A stretch of 64,000 nucleotides of DNA from CAVRXQ01 sp963725215. GTDB taxonomy: Bacteria > Actinomycetota > Acidimicrobiia > Acidimicrobiales > Bog-793. The translations under genes and the position numbers were made by a program. The stretch lies in the NCBI GenBank assembly GCA_963725215.1, contig CAVRXQ010000005.1, positions 90,403 through 154,402 of the forward strand, read 5' to 3'. Positions within the stretch are counted from its first letter, which is position 1. Every line of letters begins with the position of its first letter. The notes below the pieces were generated by a model. The model saw only the letters and a program-made list of their open reading frames with translations. It did not search any database and had not been told where the DNA came from. Positions 1 through 9,866 of this stretch are shown piece after piece.

Positions 1-1
1 C

Positions 2-1120
2 ACCTTCACGCTCAGCGCACCCGACGCGGCGTGGCCGGCGACTCTGACGACAGCCGCCGCCTCGATCGTCGACAAGAAGACATTTCCGTTCACCAAGCTG
101 GAGCCCGACGCGAAGGTGATTGGATCCGGCGTGTACAAGATCTCGGCGTACACACCGAACCAGCTGATCTCGCTCGTGCCGAACCCCAAATATGGCGGGA
201 ACGACGTCTTGCACAACAACAAGTTCATCGTCCGCTATGAGGAGACCGCGACGACCCTCGTCTCAGACGAGCAGCAGGGCGCGGTTCAAATCGCGTACCG
301 AGAGCTGACCCCGACTGAGCTCACGGCGCTCGGAAACTCGAGGGGCGTGAAGATCCTTAAAGGTCAAGGCATCGAGATCCGCTACATCGCGTTCAACTTG
401 AAGACCCAGCCCGGAGCGAACACCGCGCAGAAGCTTGCGATCAGAAAAGCCGTCGCGTACATCGTGAACCGGCAGTCGATCGCCAGTTTCGTCTACAAGG
501 GGACCGCGAAGCCGCTGTACTCGATCATCCCGAACGCGCTGCAAGGTCACATCGACTCGTTCAAGCAGGTCTACGGGGCGAGCCCGAACCTGACCGCTGC
601 GAAGTCTGCGCTTTCGGCCGCGGGAGTGAAGACGCCGGTGAGCTTCACCCTCTGGTACAACACGAACCACTACGGGGACACCGACCTCGCGACCGAACTC
701 CAGCGCGAGCTCGACGCGAGCGGATTGTTCAAGGTGTCGCTCTCCTCGGCGGAGTGGACGACGTACAGCTCGGCAGCGTTGACCAACCAGTACGGCGTGT
801 TCCTCTTCGGATGGTTCCCGGACTTCCCGGACCCCGACGACTACACGGGGCCCTTCTACGCGTGCAAGACGGCGTTCATCAACGACCACTACTGCAACGC
901 GAACGTCGACAAGTGGATCGCGCAAGAAGAAGCCTCGACGGTCCCGTCGGTCCGCGACAGGGCCTTCGCGTCGCTCGAGGTCCAGACTGCGAAGGACACA
1001 CCGCTGATCCCGCTTTGGCAGGGTGGCCAGATCGCGGCGGTGAGAGACGGAATCACGGGCGTGCAGCAGACGCTCGACGCGTCCTACACGTTCCGGTTCT
1101 GGCTCGTCGGCAAGTCCTAG
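2..1120 (+). CDS. ABC transporter substrate-binding protein, family 5 (C-terminal part, cut by window edge)
   Basis: The frame is open from base 2 with no start, so the N-terminal lobe and signal peptide lie outside the window; about 372 residues remain. The product binds a peptide-like solute outside the membrane and hands it to the permeases encoded next. Family 5 signs are the hinge helix stretch IRKAVAYIVNRQSIA and the late aromatic/Asp-Pro patch GWFPDFPDPDDY. It ends at TAG 1118-1120, is followed at once by a strong hairpin, and precedes dppB by 71 bases. This order (binding protein, hairpin, permeases, ATPases) is usual for Dpp/Opp operons. The substrate cannot be told from sequence; dipeptide, oligopeptide or nickel chelates are all possible. 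Confidence 0.9.
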   Translation, partial: TFTLSAPDAAWPATLTTAAASIVDKKTFPFTKLEPDAKVIGSGVYKISAYTPNQLISLVPNPKYGGNDVLHNNKFIVRYEETATTLVSDEQQGAVQIAYRELTPTELTALGNSRGVKILKGQGIEIRYIAFNLKTQPGANTAQKLAIRKAVAYIVNRQSIASFVYKGTAKPLYSIIPNALQGHIDSFKQVYGASPNLTAAKSALSAAGVKTPVSFTLWYNTNHYGDTDLATELQRELDASGLFKVSLSSAEWTTYSSAALTNQYGVFLFGWFPDFPDPDDYTGPFYACKTAFINDHYCNANVDKWIAQEEASTVPSVRDRAFASLEVQTAKDTPLIPLWQGGQIAAVRDGITGVQQTLDASYTFRFWLVGKS

Positions 1121-1128
1121 CGGGCTGA

Positions 1129-1163
1129 CCCGCTCGACCGGGCGTCACGCCCGGTCGAGCGGG
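1129..1163 (+). terminator. Perfect hairpin between binding protein and permease
   Basis: A 16-bp perfect stem (arms 1129-1144 and 1148-1163) closes a 3-base loop (TCA). No T-run follows, so it is more likely a partial terminator or mRNA-stabilising hairpin that sets a higher level of binding protein than of permease transcript. Confidence 0.6.
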
Positions 1164-1191
1164 ACTCTCGAGTCCTCGGGAAGCGCTCACT

Positions 1192-2220
1192 TTGGCCCCA
1201 CAGTCCGGCTCGCTCCGCCGGTACCTCGTGCAGCGGCTGCTGCTCGTAATACCGATGGTTTGGATCTTGCTGACGCTTGTTTTCGTGCTGCTGCGGGTCG
1301 CGCCGGGCAATCCGATCGTCGCCGCGCTCGGTGGACACCTTTCTCCTCAGCAGCTCGCGGTGAGGGAGAAGGCGGCTGGGTACGACCGCTCGCTCATCGT
1401 GCAGTACGGCGAGTACCTCCGGCAGGTCTTCACCGGCAACTTGGGGACGACGATCACCGATCACCGCTCCGTCACCCAGGTGATCGCGCAAAACGGCGCG
1501 GCGACCTTGGAGCTGACGGTTGCGGCGATGTTCGTCGCGCTCATCGTCGGCATCCCACTCGGCATCCTGGCGGGCAGGATGCGCGACACGTGGGTTGACG
1601 CCGCGGCGCGCATATTCGGCATCGTCATCTATGCGGCGCCGGTGTTCTTCCTCGGACTACTCGCGCAGGAGTTGTTCGGTCACGTACTGAACTGGTTGCC
1701 GACGTCGAGCGAGGCGAGCGTGATCGTCCAAGCGGACCTCTCGCCGCACACCAACATCTTGATCCTCGACGCGATGATCGACGGCAAATGGGGTGACGTC
1801 CCCGATCTCTTCGCGCACCTCGTGCTGCCGGCGACGACACTCGGTCTTGTGATCGCGGGGGTCATCGTGCGTCTCGTGCGCGTCAACGTGATCCAGGCGA
1901 TGAAGGGCGACTACATCGAAGCCGCGAGGGCGCGGGGCTTGAAAGAGCGATCGGTTGTTGTCCGCCACGCATTCCGCAACGCGCTCGTGCCGATCGTGAC
2001 GGTCACCGGACTTCAAGCGGCGCTGCTTTTGTCCGGCGCGGTGCTCACCGAAGAGACCTTCAACTGGCCGGGAATCGGCAACGAGCTCATCTACTACTTG
2101 GAGAGCCGCGACTACATCGCGGTGCAAGGGATCATCACCGTCTTCGCGCTGGCGGTCGTCGCGATCAGCTTGCTGATCGATCTCATCAACGCGTGGATCG
2201 ACCCGAGGGTGAGGTACTAG
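1192..2220 (+). CDS. dppB: Peptide ABC transporter permease, DppB type
   Basis: A 342-residue integral membrane permease, one half of the channel of a peptide importer. The start is TTG 1192. The N-terminal first helix (VLIPMVWILLTLVFVLLRVAPG) is typical of DppB/OppB, followed by a long extracellular loop and a BPD_transp_1 domain. The cytoplasmic coupling loop reads EAARARGLKERSVVVRHAFR with the downstream NALVPIV, as expected for contact with the ATPase. The stop TAG overlaps the GTG start of the next gene (TAGTG), so translation is probably coupled. Length fits the family. Confidence 0.92.
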   Translation: MAPQSGSLRRYLVQRLLLVIPMVWILLTLVFVLLRVAPGNPIVAALGGHLSPQQLAVREKAAGYDRSLIVQYGEYLRQVFTGNLGTTITDHRSVTQVIAQNGAATLELTVAAMFVALIVGIPLGILAGRMRDTWVDAAARIFGIVIYAAPVFFLGLLAQELFGHVLNWLPTSSEASVIVQADLSPHTNILILDAMIDGKWGDVPDLFAHLVLPATTLGLVIAGVIVRLVRVNVIQAMKGDYIEAARARGLKERSVVVRHAFRNALVPIVTVTGLQAALLLSGAVLTEETFNWPGIGNELIYYLESRDYIAVQGIITVFALAVVAISLLIDLINAWIDPRVRY

Positions 2221-4259
2221 TGGCGACGACGATCGCCCCCGGCGAGATCAATATCCGACTCGAGCGCCGAGGCGGCGAGGAGCAACGGTTTCGCGGCATC
2301 CGCCGCGCCTTCGCGCCGCTTGCCACGGCGAAGGGACTCCCGAAGTGGCTGTTCTGGACGGGTGCCGCGATCACCCTCCTCTTCCTCGTGCTGGCGATCT
2401 TCGCCCCGGAGATCGCGCCTTACGGCTTCAACCAGTACGCCGCGCACGGCTTGCGCTTTCCCCAGCAGGGGGCGCCTTCGGCGGCGCACTGGTTCGGCAC
2501 CACCGTCGCTTACGAGGACGTCTATTCGCGGGTGATCTTCGGCGCGAGGACCTCGATCGAGGTCGTCGTTTTGGCGCTCGCGTTCTCGATCGCGATCGGC
2601 GTGCCGTTGGGGCTGATCTCGGGGTACTTCGGGGGATGGCTCGATCGCGTCCTCGTGCTGATCAACGATTCGATCTTCGCCTTCCCGTACTTGCTGCTGG
2701 CGATCGTCATCGCCTTCTTGTTGTCGACCTCGGTCGGCGGCGGCGTCCTCACTGCCGCGATCGCGATCACCGCGGTTTACGTTCCCCAGTACTTTCGCGT
2801 CGTCCGCAACACCGTCCTGTCGGTGCGCGAGGAGCCGTATGTCGAAGCCGGTCGCGCGCTCGGCGCGCGGCCGAGGACCGTGATTCGTCGCTACGTCTTC
2901 GCGAACGTCATCCAGTCGGTGCCCGTTGTCGCCTCTTTGAACGCCGCCGACGCGATCTTGACCCTGGCTGGCTTGTCGTTCCTCGGCATCGGGATGGACC
3001 CGTCGGTCGCGGCGGAGTGGGGCTACGACATTTCGCGAGGCATAGCCGACGCGCAAGCCGGATACTGGTGGACCGGGCTGTTCCCCGGTCTCGCCGTCGT
3101 CCTGCTCGTCGCCGGGCTCACCTTTGTCGGCGAGGGGTTGAATGACTCGCTCAACCCGCTGTTGCGCCGCCCGCGGCACACGCGGTTCGCGATGCCCAGC
3201 CTTGCGCGCCCGGCGACGATCGCATCCGAGCAGCGAGCCACTCCGGTGCTTTCGGTGCGCGATCTGCGCGTTTGGTACGCGACTGGTTACGGACCTTTGC
3301 ACGCGGTCGACGGAGTGAGCTTCGAGATCAATGAACGCGAGACCCTCGGCCTCGTCGGCGAGTCAGGCTGTGGGAAGACGACCCTCGGACGCGGACTGCT
3401 CGGCCTGCTCCCGGACGACACGATTCGCGACGGCACGATCGGATTCGAAGGGCGCGATTTATTGAAGGTAAGCGCAGCGGAGATGCGCGAACTGCGGGGT
3501 CAGAAGATCGGGCTCGTCTTCCAAGAGCCGATGACGCGACTCGACCCTTTGATGCGGATCTCCGATCACTTCGCCGAGGTCCTGCGCGCCCACGACCCGG
3601 ATATCACCGACGCCGAGATCCGCAGGCGCTCGCTCGAGGCGCTCGGAGGGGTGGGGATCCCCCCGACCCGGTTCCGCAACTACCCCTACGAGTTCTCGGG
3701 CGGGATGCGCCAGCGCATCATGATCGCGCTCGCGCTCGTCCTGCAGCCGCGCTTTGTGATCGCCGACGAGCCGACGACCGCTTTAGACGTTTTGGTCGAA
3801 GCGCAGATCCTCTCGATCATCGCCGACTTGAAACGCAACTTCGACACCGCGCTTTTGCTCATCACGCACAACCTCGGCATCGTCGCCGAATCTTGTGATC
3901 GCGTCGCGGTGATGTACGCCGGGCGCATCGTCGAACAAGGCAGCGTCTCGGAGATCTTCACGAATCCAGAGCATCCCTACACCCAAGAGCTCATGGCCTC
4001 GACGATCTCGTTGTCGACACGCGAGCTGCATTACATCCCGGGCTCGCCCCCGCACCTCGTCGACCCACCGCCTGGCTGTCGCTTTGCACCTCGTTGCCCC
4101 CATGCGATGCGGGTCTGCGAGGAAAAGTCGCCGATCGGGGTCGAACTCCGGTCGGGGAACCTCGTCGAGTGCTGGCTGCACGGCCCGGAAGGAGAGATCC
4201 CCCTGGGCGGCGATCGCCTGCTCGAGCGCGCGGAGATCGGGATTGCCGACGAAGCCTGA
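2220..4259 (+). CDS. Fused peptide ABC permease-ATPase (DppC-DppD)
   Basis: A 679-residue fusion. Residues about 45-320 form a DppC-type permease (first helix near 50, coupling loop EAGRALGARPRTVIRRYVF). Residues about 345-640 form a DppD-type ATPase: Walker A GESGCGKTT near 378, signature FSGGMRQR near 492, Walker B VIADEPTTALD near 512, then the oligopeptide-type C-terminus with Cys pairs (GCRFAPRCPH). I chose GTG 2220, which overlaps the dppB stop and has GAGG at a good distance; an in-frame GTG at 2193 is possible but lacks support. The permease-ATPase fusion ties one ATPase to one channel half. It overlaps the next gene by 17 bases. Confidence 0.9.
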   Translation: MATTIAPGEINIRLERRGGEEQRFRGIRRAFAPLATAKGLPKWLFWTGAAITLLFLVLAIFAPEIAPYGFNQYAAHGLRFPQQGAPSAAHWFGTTVAYEDVYSRVIFGARTSIEVVVLALAFSIAIGVPLGLISGYFGGWLDRVLVLINDSIFAFPYLLLAIVIAFLLSTSVGGGVLTAAIAITAVYVPQYFRVVRNTVLSVREEPYVEAGRALGARPRTVIRRYVFANVIQSVPVVASLNAADAILTLAGLSFLGIGMDPSVAAEWGYDISRGIADAQAGYWWTGLFPGLAVVLLVAGLTFVGEGLNDSLNPLLRRPRHTRFAMPSLARPATIASEQRATPVLSVRDLRVWYATGYGPLHAVDGVSFEINERETLGLVGESGCGKTTLGRGLLGLLPDDTIRDGTIGFEGRDLLKVSAAEMRELRGQKIGLVFQEPMTRLDPLMRISDHFAEVLRAHDPDITDAEIRRRSLEALGGVGIPPTRFRNYPYEFSGGMRQRIMIALALVLQPRFVIADEPTTALDVLVEAQILSIIADLKRNFDTALLLITHNLGIVAESCDRVAVMYAGRIVEQGSVSEIFTNPEHPYTQELMASTISLSTRELHYIPGSPPHLVDPPPGCRFAPRCPHAMRVCEEKSPIGVELRSGNLVECWLHGPEGEIPLGGDRLLERAEIGIADEA

Positions 4260-5551
4260 CGCGCCCGTCCTGCTCGACGTGCGCGACCTCAAGGTCCATT
4301 TCGCCCTGCGCGGGAGCTTTCTCCAGCGCATGGTCGGCCGCGACACCGGCTCGGTGAAGGCAGTCGACGGGGTCAGTTTCTCCCTGCGAAAAGGAGAGGT
4401 CCTCGGTCTCGTCGGCGAGTCCGGCAGCGGCAAGACGACGCTTTCGCGCGCCGTGCTCTCGCTCGTCAAAGTGACGTCCGGATCGATCGCGTTCGACGGC
4501 GAGACGATCAGCGATCTCACAGAGCGGCAGTTCCGTCCGTTGCGCAAGCGGATGCAGCTCATCTTCCAGGACCCGCACGCCTCGCTGAATCCGGCGATGA
4601 CGATCCTGCAAGCGGTCGGGCACCCGCTGCGCATTCACCACGTCGCGAATTCCGACGCCGACGTGCAGGCGCGGGTCTCCGAAGCGCTCGAGCGCGTCGG
4701 CCTCGTGCCCGTCGAGCGCTTTTTGTACAAGTACCCGGGCGATCTTTCGGGAGGACAGAAACAGCGCGCCGTCCTCGCGCGGGCGATCATCCTCGGACCG
4801 GACCTCGTGGTCGCGGACGAGCCGGTCTCGATGCTCGACATGAGCGTGCGGGCGAAGGTGCTCGAGCTGATGGGCGACTTGAAGCGCGGGCTCGGGCTCA
4901 CCTATCTCTATGTGACCCACGACCTCGCGACGGCGCGGTACTTCTGTGACCGGATCGCGATCATGTACTTGGGGCGGATCGTCGAGATCGGCTCCGCGGC
5001 AGAGATTTACGCCAACCCCAGACACCCGTACACGAAGGCGCTGCTCGAGGCGATTCCCGAACCGGACCCCCGCCGCGCGATCCCTCGCGACCTGCCGCGG
5101 GGCGAGGTACCGGACGCCGTCCTCCCGCCGCTCGGCTGCTCGTTCCACCCGCGATGTCCGCCGCGCCTTCGAGCGATGCGGTTGGGAAAGTCGTGACCTG
5201 CGATCGATGCTCGAGGCGCGCTGGGCTGCGCTCGGTCCCGAAGAGTTCCAGCGCGAACGGGGCATCGTCGGCGCGCTCAATGGCCTCGACGCGCCCTCGA
5301 CGGAGGCGGTCGTCCACGCTGCGCGCGGACATCAGGGGAGTGAGGTGACCGGGCTGCTCGCCGAGCACCGAGCCGCGACGAGCGACGATCCGATCTGGAA
5401 AGGCGTCGAGTCGATCGAGACGATGCCGGGCGCGGTCAAGGTCCGCTTCTTGGCGCACGAGGACCCGCGGCTGCAGCCGATCGCCAACGGCGGCGAAGAG
5501 CCGGTCGAAGTCGCCTGTCACCTCTACGGAAGCGGGGCGGTCGCCCGCTAA
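4243..5551 (+). CDS. dppF: Peptide ABC transporter ATPase, DppF type (frameshifted near 5160)
   Basis: The second ATPase of the first peptide importer. TTG 4243 follows GGAG at 4232 and overlaps the end of the fusion gene. It carries Walker A GESGSGKTT, signature LSGGQKQR, Walker B VVADEPVSMLD and the switch His (YVTHDLA). The frame as read stops at 5196 just after the Cys motif CSFHPRCP. About 5155-5165 the expected continuation (RAFERCGWESRDL and about 115 more residues to 5551) moves to the next frame, equal to one extra base. The extended tail is found in actinobacterial DppF proteins as I recall them. So this is either a fresh frameshift or a sequence error; the core ATPase is intact. 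Confidence 0.82.
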
Positions 5552-5573
5552 TCGGCCGGGCAGCGGTGGTTCG

Positions 5574-5603
5574 TTGCGCCGCTCCCTCTTACTCCACTAA
5601 AGT
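5574..5603 (+). promoter_or_regulatory. Promoter of the TauE/SafE gene, leaderless
   Basis: TTGCGC (5574-5579), an 18-base spacer and TAAAGT (5598-5603) place the transcription start about 4 bases before GTG 5614. No Shine-Dalgarno sequence is present. Confidence 0.45.
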
Positions 5604-5613
5604 CACCGATTCA

Positions 5614-6540
5614 GTGGACTTCTCCCCTGCCGCTTTCGCCGCCGGCCTCGGCGTCGGCTTGATCGTCGGTCTGACGGGATCGGGCGGCGGGGCACTGCTC
5701 ACCCCGATCCTCATCCTCGCCATGGGGGCGAACGCGAAGGTCGCCGTGACGACCGACCTCGTCGCCTCTCTCGTCATGCGCCCGGCGGCGGCCGTCGTCC
5801 ACCTGAAGCGTTCCGTCGTCAACTGGCCGATCGCGAAGTGGCTCGTCGTCGGGTCCGTGCCAACGGCATTCGCCTCCGGCGCGGTGTCGGGAGCGTTCAT
5901 CCCCGCCCACTCGGCGGACACAGTGCTCGAGCCCGTGATCGGTGCGCTGCTCATCGTTTCGGGAGCCGGCGCCGTTGCTCGTCGATTCGCGCGCCGCGCG
6001 ACGTCCGAACGCGCCGTCGGCGCCGGCCGGACCGTCGTCGCACGTCCCCTCGTCACAGTTGCCATCGGTGTCTTCGGTGGCATCGCGGTCGGCGTGACCT
6101 CCGTCGGTTCCGGCACGTTGATTCTCGTTGCGCTGGCGTTCGTTTATCCGGGCCTCACCGCCTACGAGCTCGTCGGCACCGACCTCGTCCAGGCGGTGCC
6201 GCTCGTTCTCGCGGCGGCGGCGGGACACCTCGTCGTCGGGGGAGTGCACGTTCCCCTGACCTTCTCGGTCGTGCTGGGTGGTCTCCCGGGAGCGCTCTTC
6301 GGCGCCTGGGTGACCAAGTTTCTTTCCGCCCGCAATCTCGGTGTCATCGTCGCCGGAGTGATCTTCGCCTCCGGATGTGCCCTCATCGGGTGGGTGCCGG
6401 GCTTGATCGTCGGCGCGTGCGCCGCGCTCATAGTCTCCGTGGCCCTCGTGATCACCCGTCGTCGGACAGCGCGCCTTGCCGTCACGACGACGCCCGAAGA
6501 GTTGACAACGCCTGCGGATATCTTGGCGCGTAGCCCGTAG
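5614..6540 (+). CDS. TauE/SafE family membrane permease (sulfite/organosulfonate exporter family)
   Basis: A 308-residue polytopic protein with about eight predicted helices in two similar halves, as in the TauE/SafE (DUF81) family. The N-half has the Gly-rich stretch GLIVGLTGSGGGALLTPILI and the C-half GIAVGVTSVGSGTLILVAL, the duplicated signature of the family. Known members export sulfite, sulfoacetate or related anions; the substrate here is unknown. GTG 5614 is chosen because a promoter places the mRNA start next to it; GTG 5566 would add 16 residues. It is followed by a hairpin at 6548. Sulfate-activation genes are 41 kb away, so no link to sulfur use is shown. Confidence 0.87.
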   Translation: MDFSPAAFAAGLGVGLIVGLTGSGGGALLTPILILAMGANAKVAVTTDLVASLVMRPAAAVVHLKRSVVNWPIAKWLVVGSVPTAFASGAVSGAFIPAHSADTVLEPVIGALLIVSGAGAVARRFARRATSERAVGAGRTVVARPLVTVAIGVFGGIAVGVTSVGSGTLILVALAFVYPGLTAYELVGTDLVQAVPLVLAAAAGHLVVGGVHVPLTFSVVLGGLPGALFGAWVTKFLSARNLGVIVAGVIFASGCALIGWVPGLIVGACAALIVSVALVITRRRTARLAVTTTPEELTTPADILARSP

Positions 6541-6547
6541 CCGGCGC

Positions 6548-6574
6548 CTCGCGGCGGCCTTCCGTCGCCGCGAG
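6548..6574 (+). terminator. Hairpin after the TauE/SafE gene
   Basis: Nine-bp perfect stem (CTCGCGGCG, 6548-6556, with 6566-6574) and a 9-base loop, 7 bases after the stop. No T-run follows. Confidence 0.5.
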
Positions 6575-6652
6575 ACTCCCGCACCAGCGGCCCTCTTCAG
6601 CGCTAGCACAAGCGGCGGCGACCCACGCCGTTTCCGGCCTCGTGATGCGATG

Positions 6653-6658
6653 TACGGT
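6653..6658 (+). promoter_or_regulatory. -10 element of the FtsX-like gene
   Basis: TACGGT ends 8 bases before GTG 6667, with TTTCCG as a weak -35 at 6631. This fits a leaderless transcript. Confidence 0.35.
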
Positions 6659-6666
6659 CAATTGGC

Positions 6667-9600
6667 GTGGGAGCGCGGATTCGTGCGATTCAGCCGCGGC
6701 TCGGCTTGATCGCCCACGCGCTCCGATGGCGATTCGGATCTTCGGTGATGCTGTTCGTCATCGCGACGCTCGCAATCGCCGGCGCCGCGGTCGGTCCGAT
6801 CTTCCTCGCATCGTCTGACAATTCCGTCCTCGCATCGACGCTTTCGTCCGCTCCTGCGGGCAACGCCGACGTGCTGTTCCTCGAGAGCGGGCCGAACTCG
6901 GTCATCCACGAGATCAATCAAGCGGCCAAGACGGCGAACGTCGCCAGTCACAACCTGCTCGGCAAGCCGATCTTCGTCGCGGACCTCGGCACCGGGTACC
7001 TGCAGTCGCGCGTCCTGTTCATCGAGGACCTTTTCTGGCGGACCGGACATCTGCGGCCACCTTCGCATCGTCCAAGGCGTTTGCGCGACGAGGAACGGCA
7101 CCGTGTCGCTCAGCGCGAGGAGCGCCAAGGCTCTCAACGCGCACGTCGGTGAACGGCTCGACCTGCGGCTCGCGAACAGTCCGAAACGGACTCCGGTCAA
7201 AGTCGTCGGGATCTATCTGCAACCGCCAACCTCGAACACGCCGTACTGGCGGAACGTCGATTACTTCTCATTCGGCTCTGGAAGCACGGTCGGAACGAAT
7301 GCGGGTGCAACCGCCGGCGCGCTCGTCATCGATCGTCCTCGACCCACTCGTCACGACGCGTGCGACGGTGTATTCCGCCGCGACCACGAACGAGCAGGTT
7401 CAGTACTCGGTCGACATCGCTTGGCGCAGACAGGCTTGGGTGGTCGGAAAGACCAGGCTCGAAGGAGCGCTTTCCGCGATCAATCGCTCGCTGCTCAATA
7501 AGTACCAGCTGCAGGTTGAATCGCTGCTGCCGTCGATCATCGCCACTGCACAGCACAGCGAGAACCTCATGAGCGCGGTCGTGCTCGCGATCGTGCTGCA
7601 GCTCGTGTTGCTGGCGTTGGTCGTCCTTTATTCCCTCGGACGATCGACCGCCGCGGGTCGTCGCGTCGAAGCTGACTTCGCGCGCCGGCGGGGCTTCACC
7701 CGCGCCGGGCTCTTGTGGCTCGCCGTCTCCGAACCGGCGGCATTGATCGGCGCCGCCTTGCCCATCGGGATCCTCGTCGCCTGGGTCGGGATGCGGATCT
7801 TCGGCGCCTCGTACCTGTACAACGGGGTGGCCGTCGATGTGACGGGGCTATCCGTCCTCGCGGCGCTCGGCGCGTTCGTGGCGGCGATCGTTGCGACAGC
7901 GCTTGCTTCGTACGGGCTGTGGAGACGCGCCTCGAGCGAGAAGAGTCGGAAAGCGGCGACGGTCGCCGTGATGGTCGACGCGTTCGGCGCGGCGCTCGGC
8001 GTCGCCGGTCTGCTCGCGCTGGCGACGAAGGGAGCGTTGAACGGCACCCACGCCAACCCGCTCGCGGCCGCCGCGCCGGGCCTTCTCGCCGTGGGCGGGG
8101 CCGTGATAGGGCTCAGATTGCTGGCGCTGTTGGCGAATGCGCTCATTCGCTCGAGCAACGGATCGCGTCACGTCGCGTGGTTCCTCGCGGTTCGTCAAAT
8201 CGGGCGCCGTCCGGAACTTCTTCGTCGTCTTTTCCCGCTCGCCGCGGCATCGTCGGTCGTGCTGTTCGCGGTCGGGAGCTACGCGCTCGCGTCACAGAAC
8301 CGAAGCCCGGGTCGCGGACTTCGAGGTCGGTGCAGTATCGGGTCGTCGACGTCTCCCCGCCACTCGGGGTGAACTTCCTCGCCGCGGTGCGGGCGGCGGA
8401 TCCGACGGGCAAAGAGGCGATGGCCGTCGCGTACGACTACGCGCAGAACGGCGAGCTCTTGGCCGTCGACGCCTCGCGGTTCGCGGCGTATCGGGTCGTG
8501 GCCGTCGGGACTGACGTCGAAGTCCGCGGCGTCGGTCATGCGCGGGGTCGAGGTGAAACTTCCCGGCGCCGTCGTGTTCGGCGGAGCGAACTTGAAGGTC
8601 CGACTCGATGCGTCGGATGAGTCTCCGGCGATCCTCGGCGTGGTCGAAGTGCTCAATGAGACGTACGTCGCCCAGTACTACGAGTACTTCGGTCCGCTGA
8701 AACGGGGAACACACAGCTACGTCGTTCCGCTTCAAGGAGATTGCGCCAACCCGTGCAGGCTCATCGGGCCTCGGCTTCTCCTATCTGAACTCGAACGAGG
8801 TCGGATCGTCGAATGTGATGATCCGCCTGGATTCGCTTTCGATCGACGCACCGCAATCCGCTTGGAAGCCCGTTTCCTTCGGCGCGCGCAAGCGGGGTTC
8901 GTGGACGGCGCCGTCCGGGGGGATGAGCGTCGCTTCGTACGCGAAAGGCATGCCAGGCATCGAGTTCAAGATCCCCTCCGAGAACCTGATCTCGGGAGTC
9001 ATTGCTGGACCCTCGTTCCTTCCGAATGCGATTCCCGCATTCGAAACGGACGAACTCAGCTCAATCAACCCGCCTTCGACGGCCGGCGATTTTCCCTACG
9101 AGGGACTCGATGGGAGTTCGATCACGCTGAAGGCCGTCGAGACCGTTCCGGCGATACCCGAGATCGGACAGGACGGCGCGCTCGTCGATCTGACACGTCG
9201 CCCAGCTGGCGGAGAGCCAAGAACCCGTCTTCACCTACTACCAGGTGTGGATGACGAGGTCGGCGAAACCGTCGATCCTCGAACGCTTGCGTCACAACGG
9301 CTTCCAGATCGGCTCGTCGTCTTACGAGTCGCAGCGACTGTCGACGCTCAACCACACCGGACTCGCACTTGCGTACGACTTGGCGCTGCTTGCGACGCCG
9401 ATCGCGGTCTTGCTCGCCGTCGGAGCGATCGTCTTCGCGATCGCGGCCGAAGGTAGACGCCGCCGACATCACATCGCCTCGCTCGCGGCGGTCGGGATCC
9501 CTCGCAATGTGGTCCGACGTTCCCTGATGATCGAGAACGCGACGCTCCTCATCGCAGCATTGTTCATCGGTGGGGCATTCGGTTTCGCCGCGGACGCGTT

Positions 9601-9787
9601 GGCTTTGGCTTCGCTCCCCGAGTTCGCGAGCGGCACGAACGGCCTTCCTTTGGCGACGGGCCTTCCCACCGGGGCGCTGTTCATCGCGATCGGCGTTCTC
9701 TCTTTCGTGCTTGTCGTCTCGGCGACGTTCGCTTCTCGTCTCGTCGTGCGGCAAGCGTTCGGGCAGCGGTCCCTCGAGCAGCGCTGA
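6667..9787 (+). pseudogene. FtsX-family ABC permease, broken by seven frameshifts
   Basis: Joined across frames, this encodes about 1035 residues of a MacB/FtsX-type permease: an N-terminal helix (VMLFVIATLAIAGAAVGPIF), a large extracytoplasmic domain, four helices about 7570-8290, a second extracytoplasmic domain and helices at the C-terminus (9380-9780). The frame changes near 7035, 7325, 8300, 8335, 8535, 8762 and 9198, each equal to one extra base. Within each segment there are no stops and the protein still reads well, so loss would be recent, or the region is badly sequenced. No partner ATPase (LolD/MacB type) is adjacent. No common slippery motif is visible at the sites, which argues against programmed frameshifting. 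Confidence 0.8.
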
Positions 9788-9819
9788 ACGACCGCGCTCG
9801 TGAGAGAACGGCCTGAGCA

Positions 9820-9841
9820 GTGCCGCGTAATTGCGCGGCAC
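9820..9841 (+). terminator. Short hairpin between FtsX-like gene and MFS gene
   Basis: GTGCCGCG (9820-9827) pairs with CGCGGCAC (9834-9841) around a 6-base loop. It may end the upstream transcript or act as an operator just before the MFS promoter. Confidence 0.4.
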
Positions 9842-9847
9842 GCCCCT

Positions 9848-9853
9848 TAGGGT
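9848..9853 (+). promoter_or_regulatory. -10 element of the MFS gene
   Basis: TAGGGT ends 13 bases before GTG 9867; no Shine-Dalgarno sequence lies between. Confidence 0.35.
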
Positions 9854-9866
9854 CGATCCTCACAAG

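Noticed and set aside
2217..3302. Long minus-strand open frame of 361 codons opposite the DppC-DppD fusion
   Set aside because: Shadow of the real gene in G+C-rich DNA; its translation is Arg/Asp-rich with no motif.
6667..9787. Programmed frameshifting in the FtsX-like gene
   Set aside because: Seven sites share no slippery sequence or downstream structure; recoding at so many sites in one gene is implausible.
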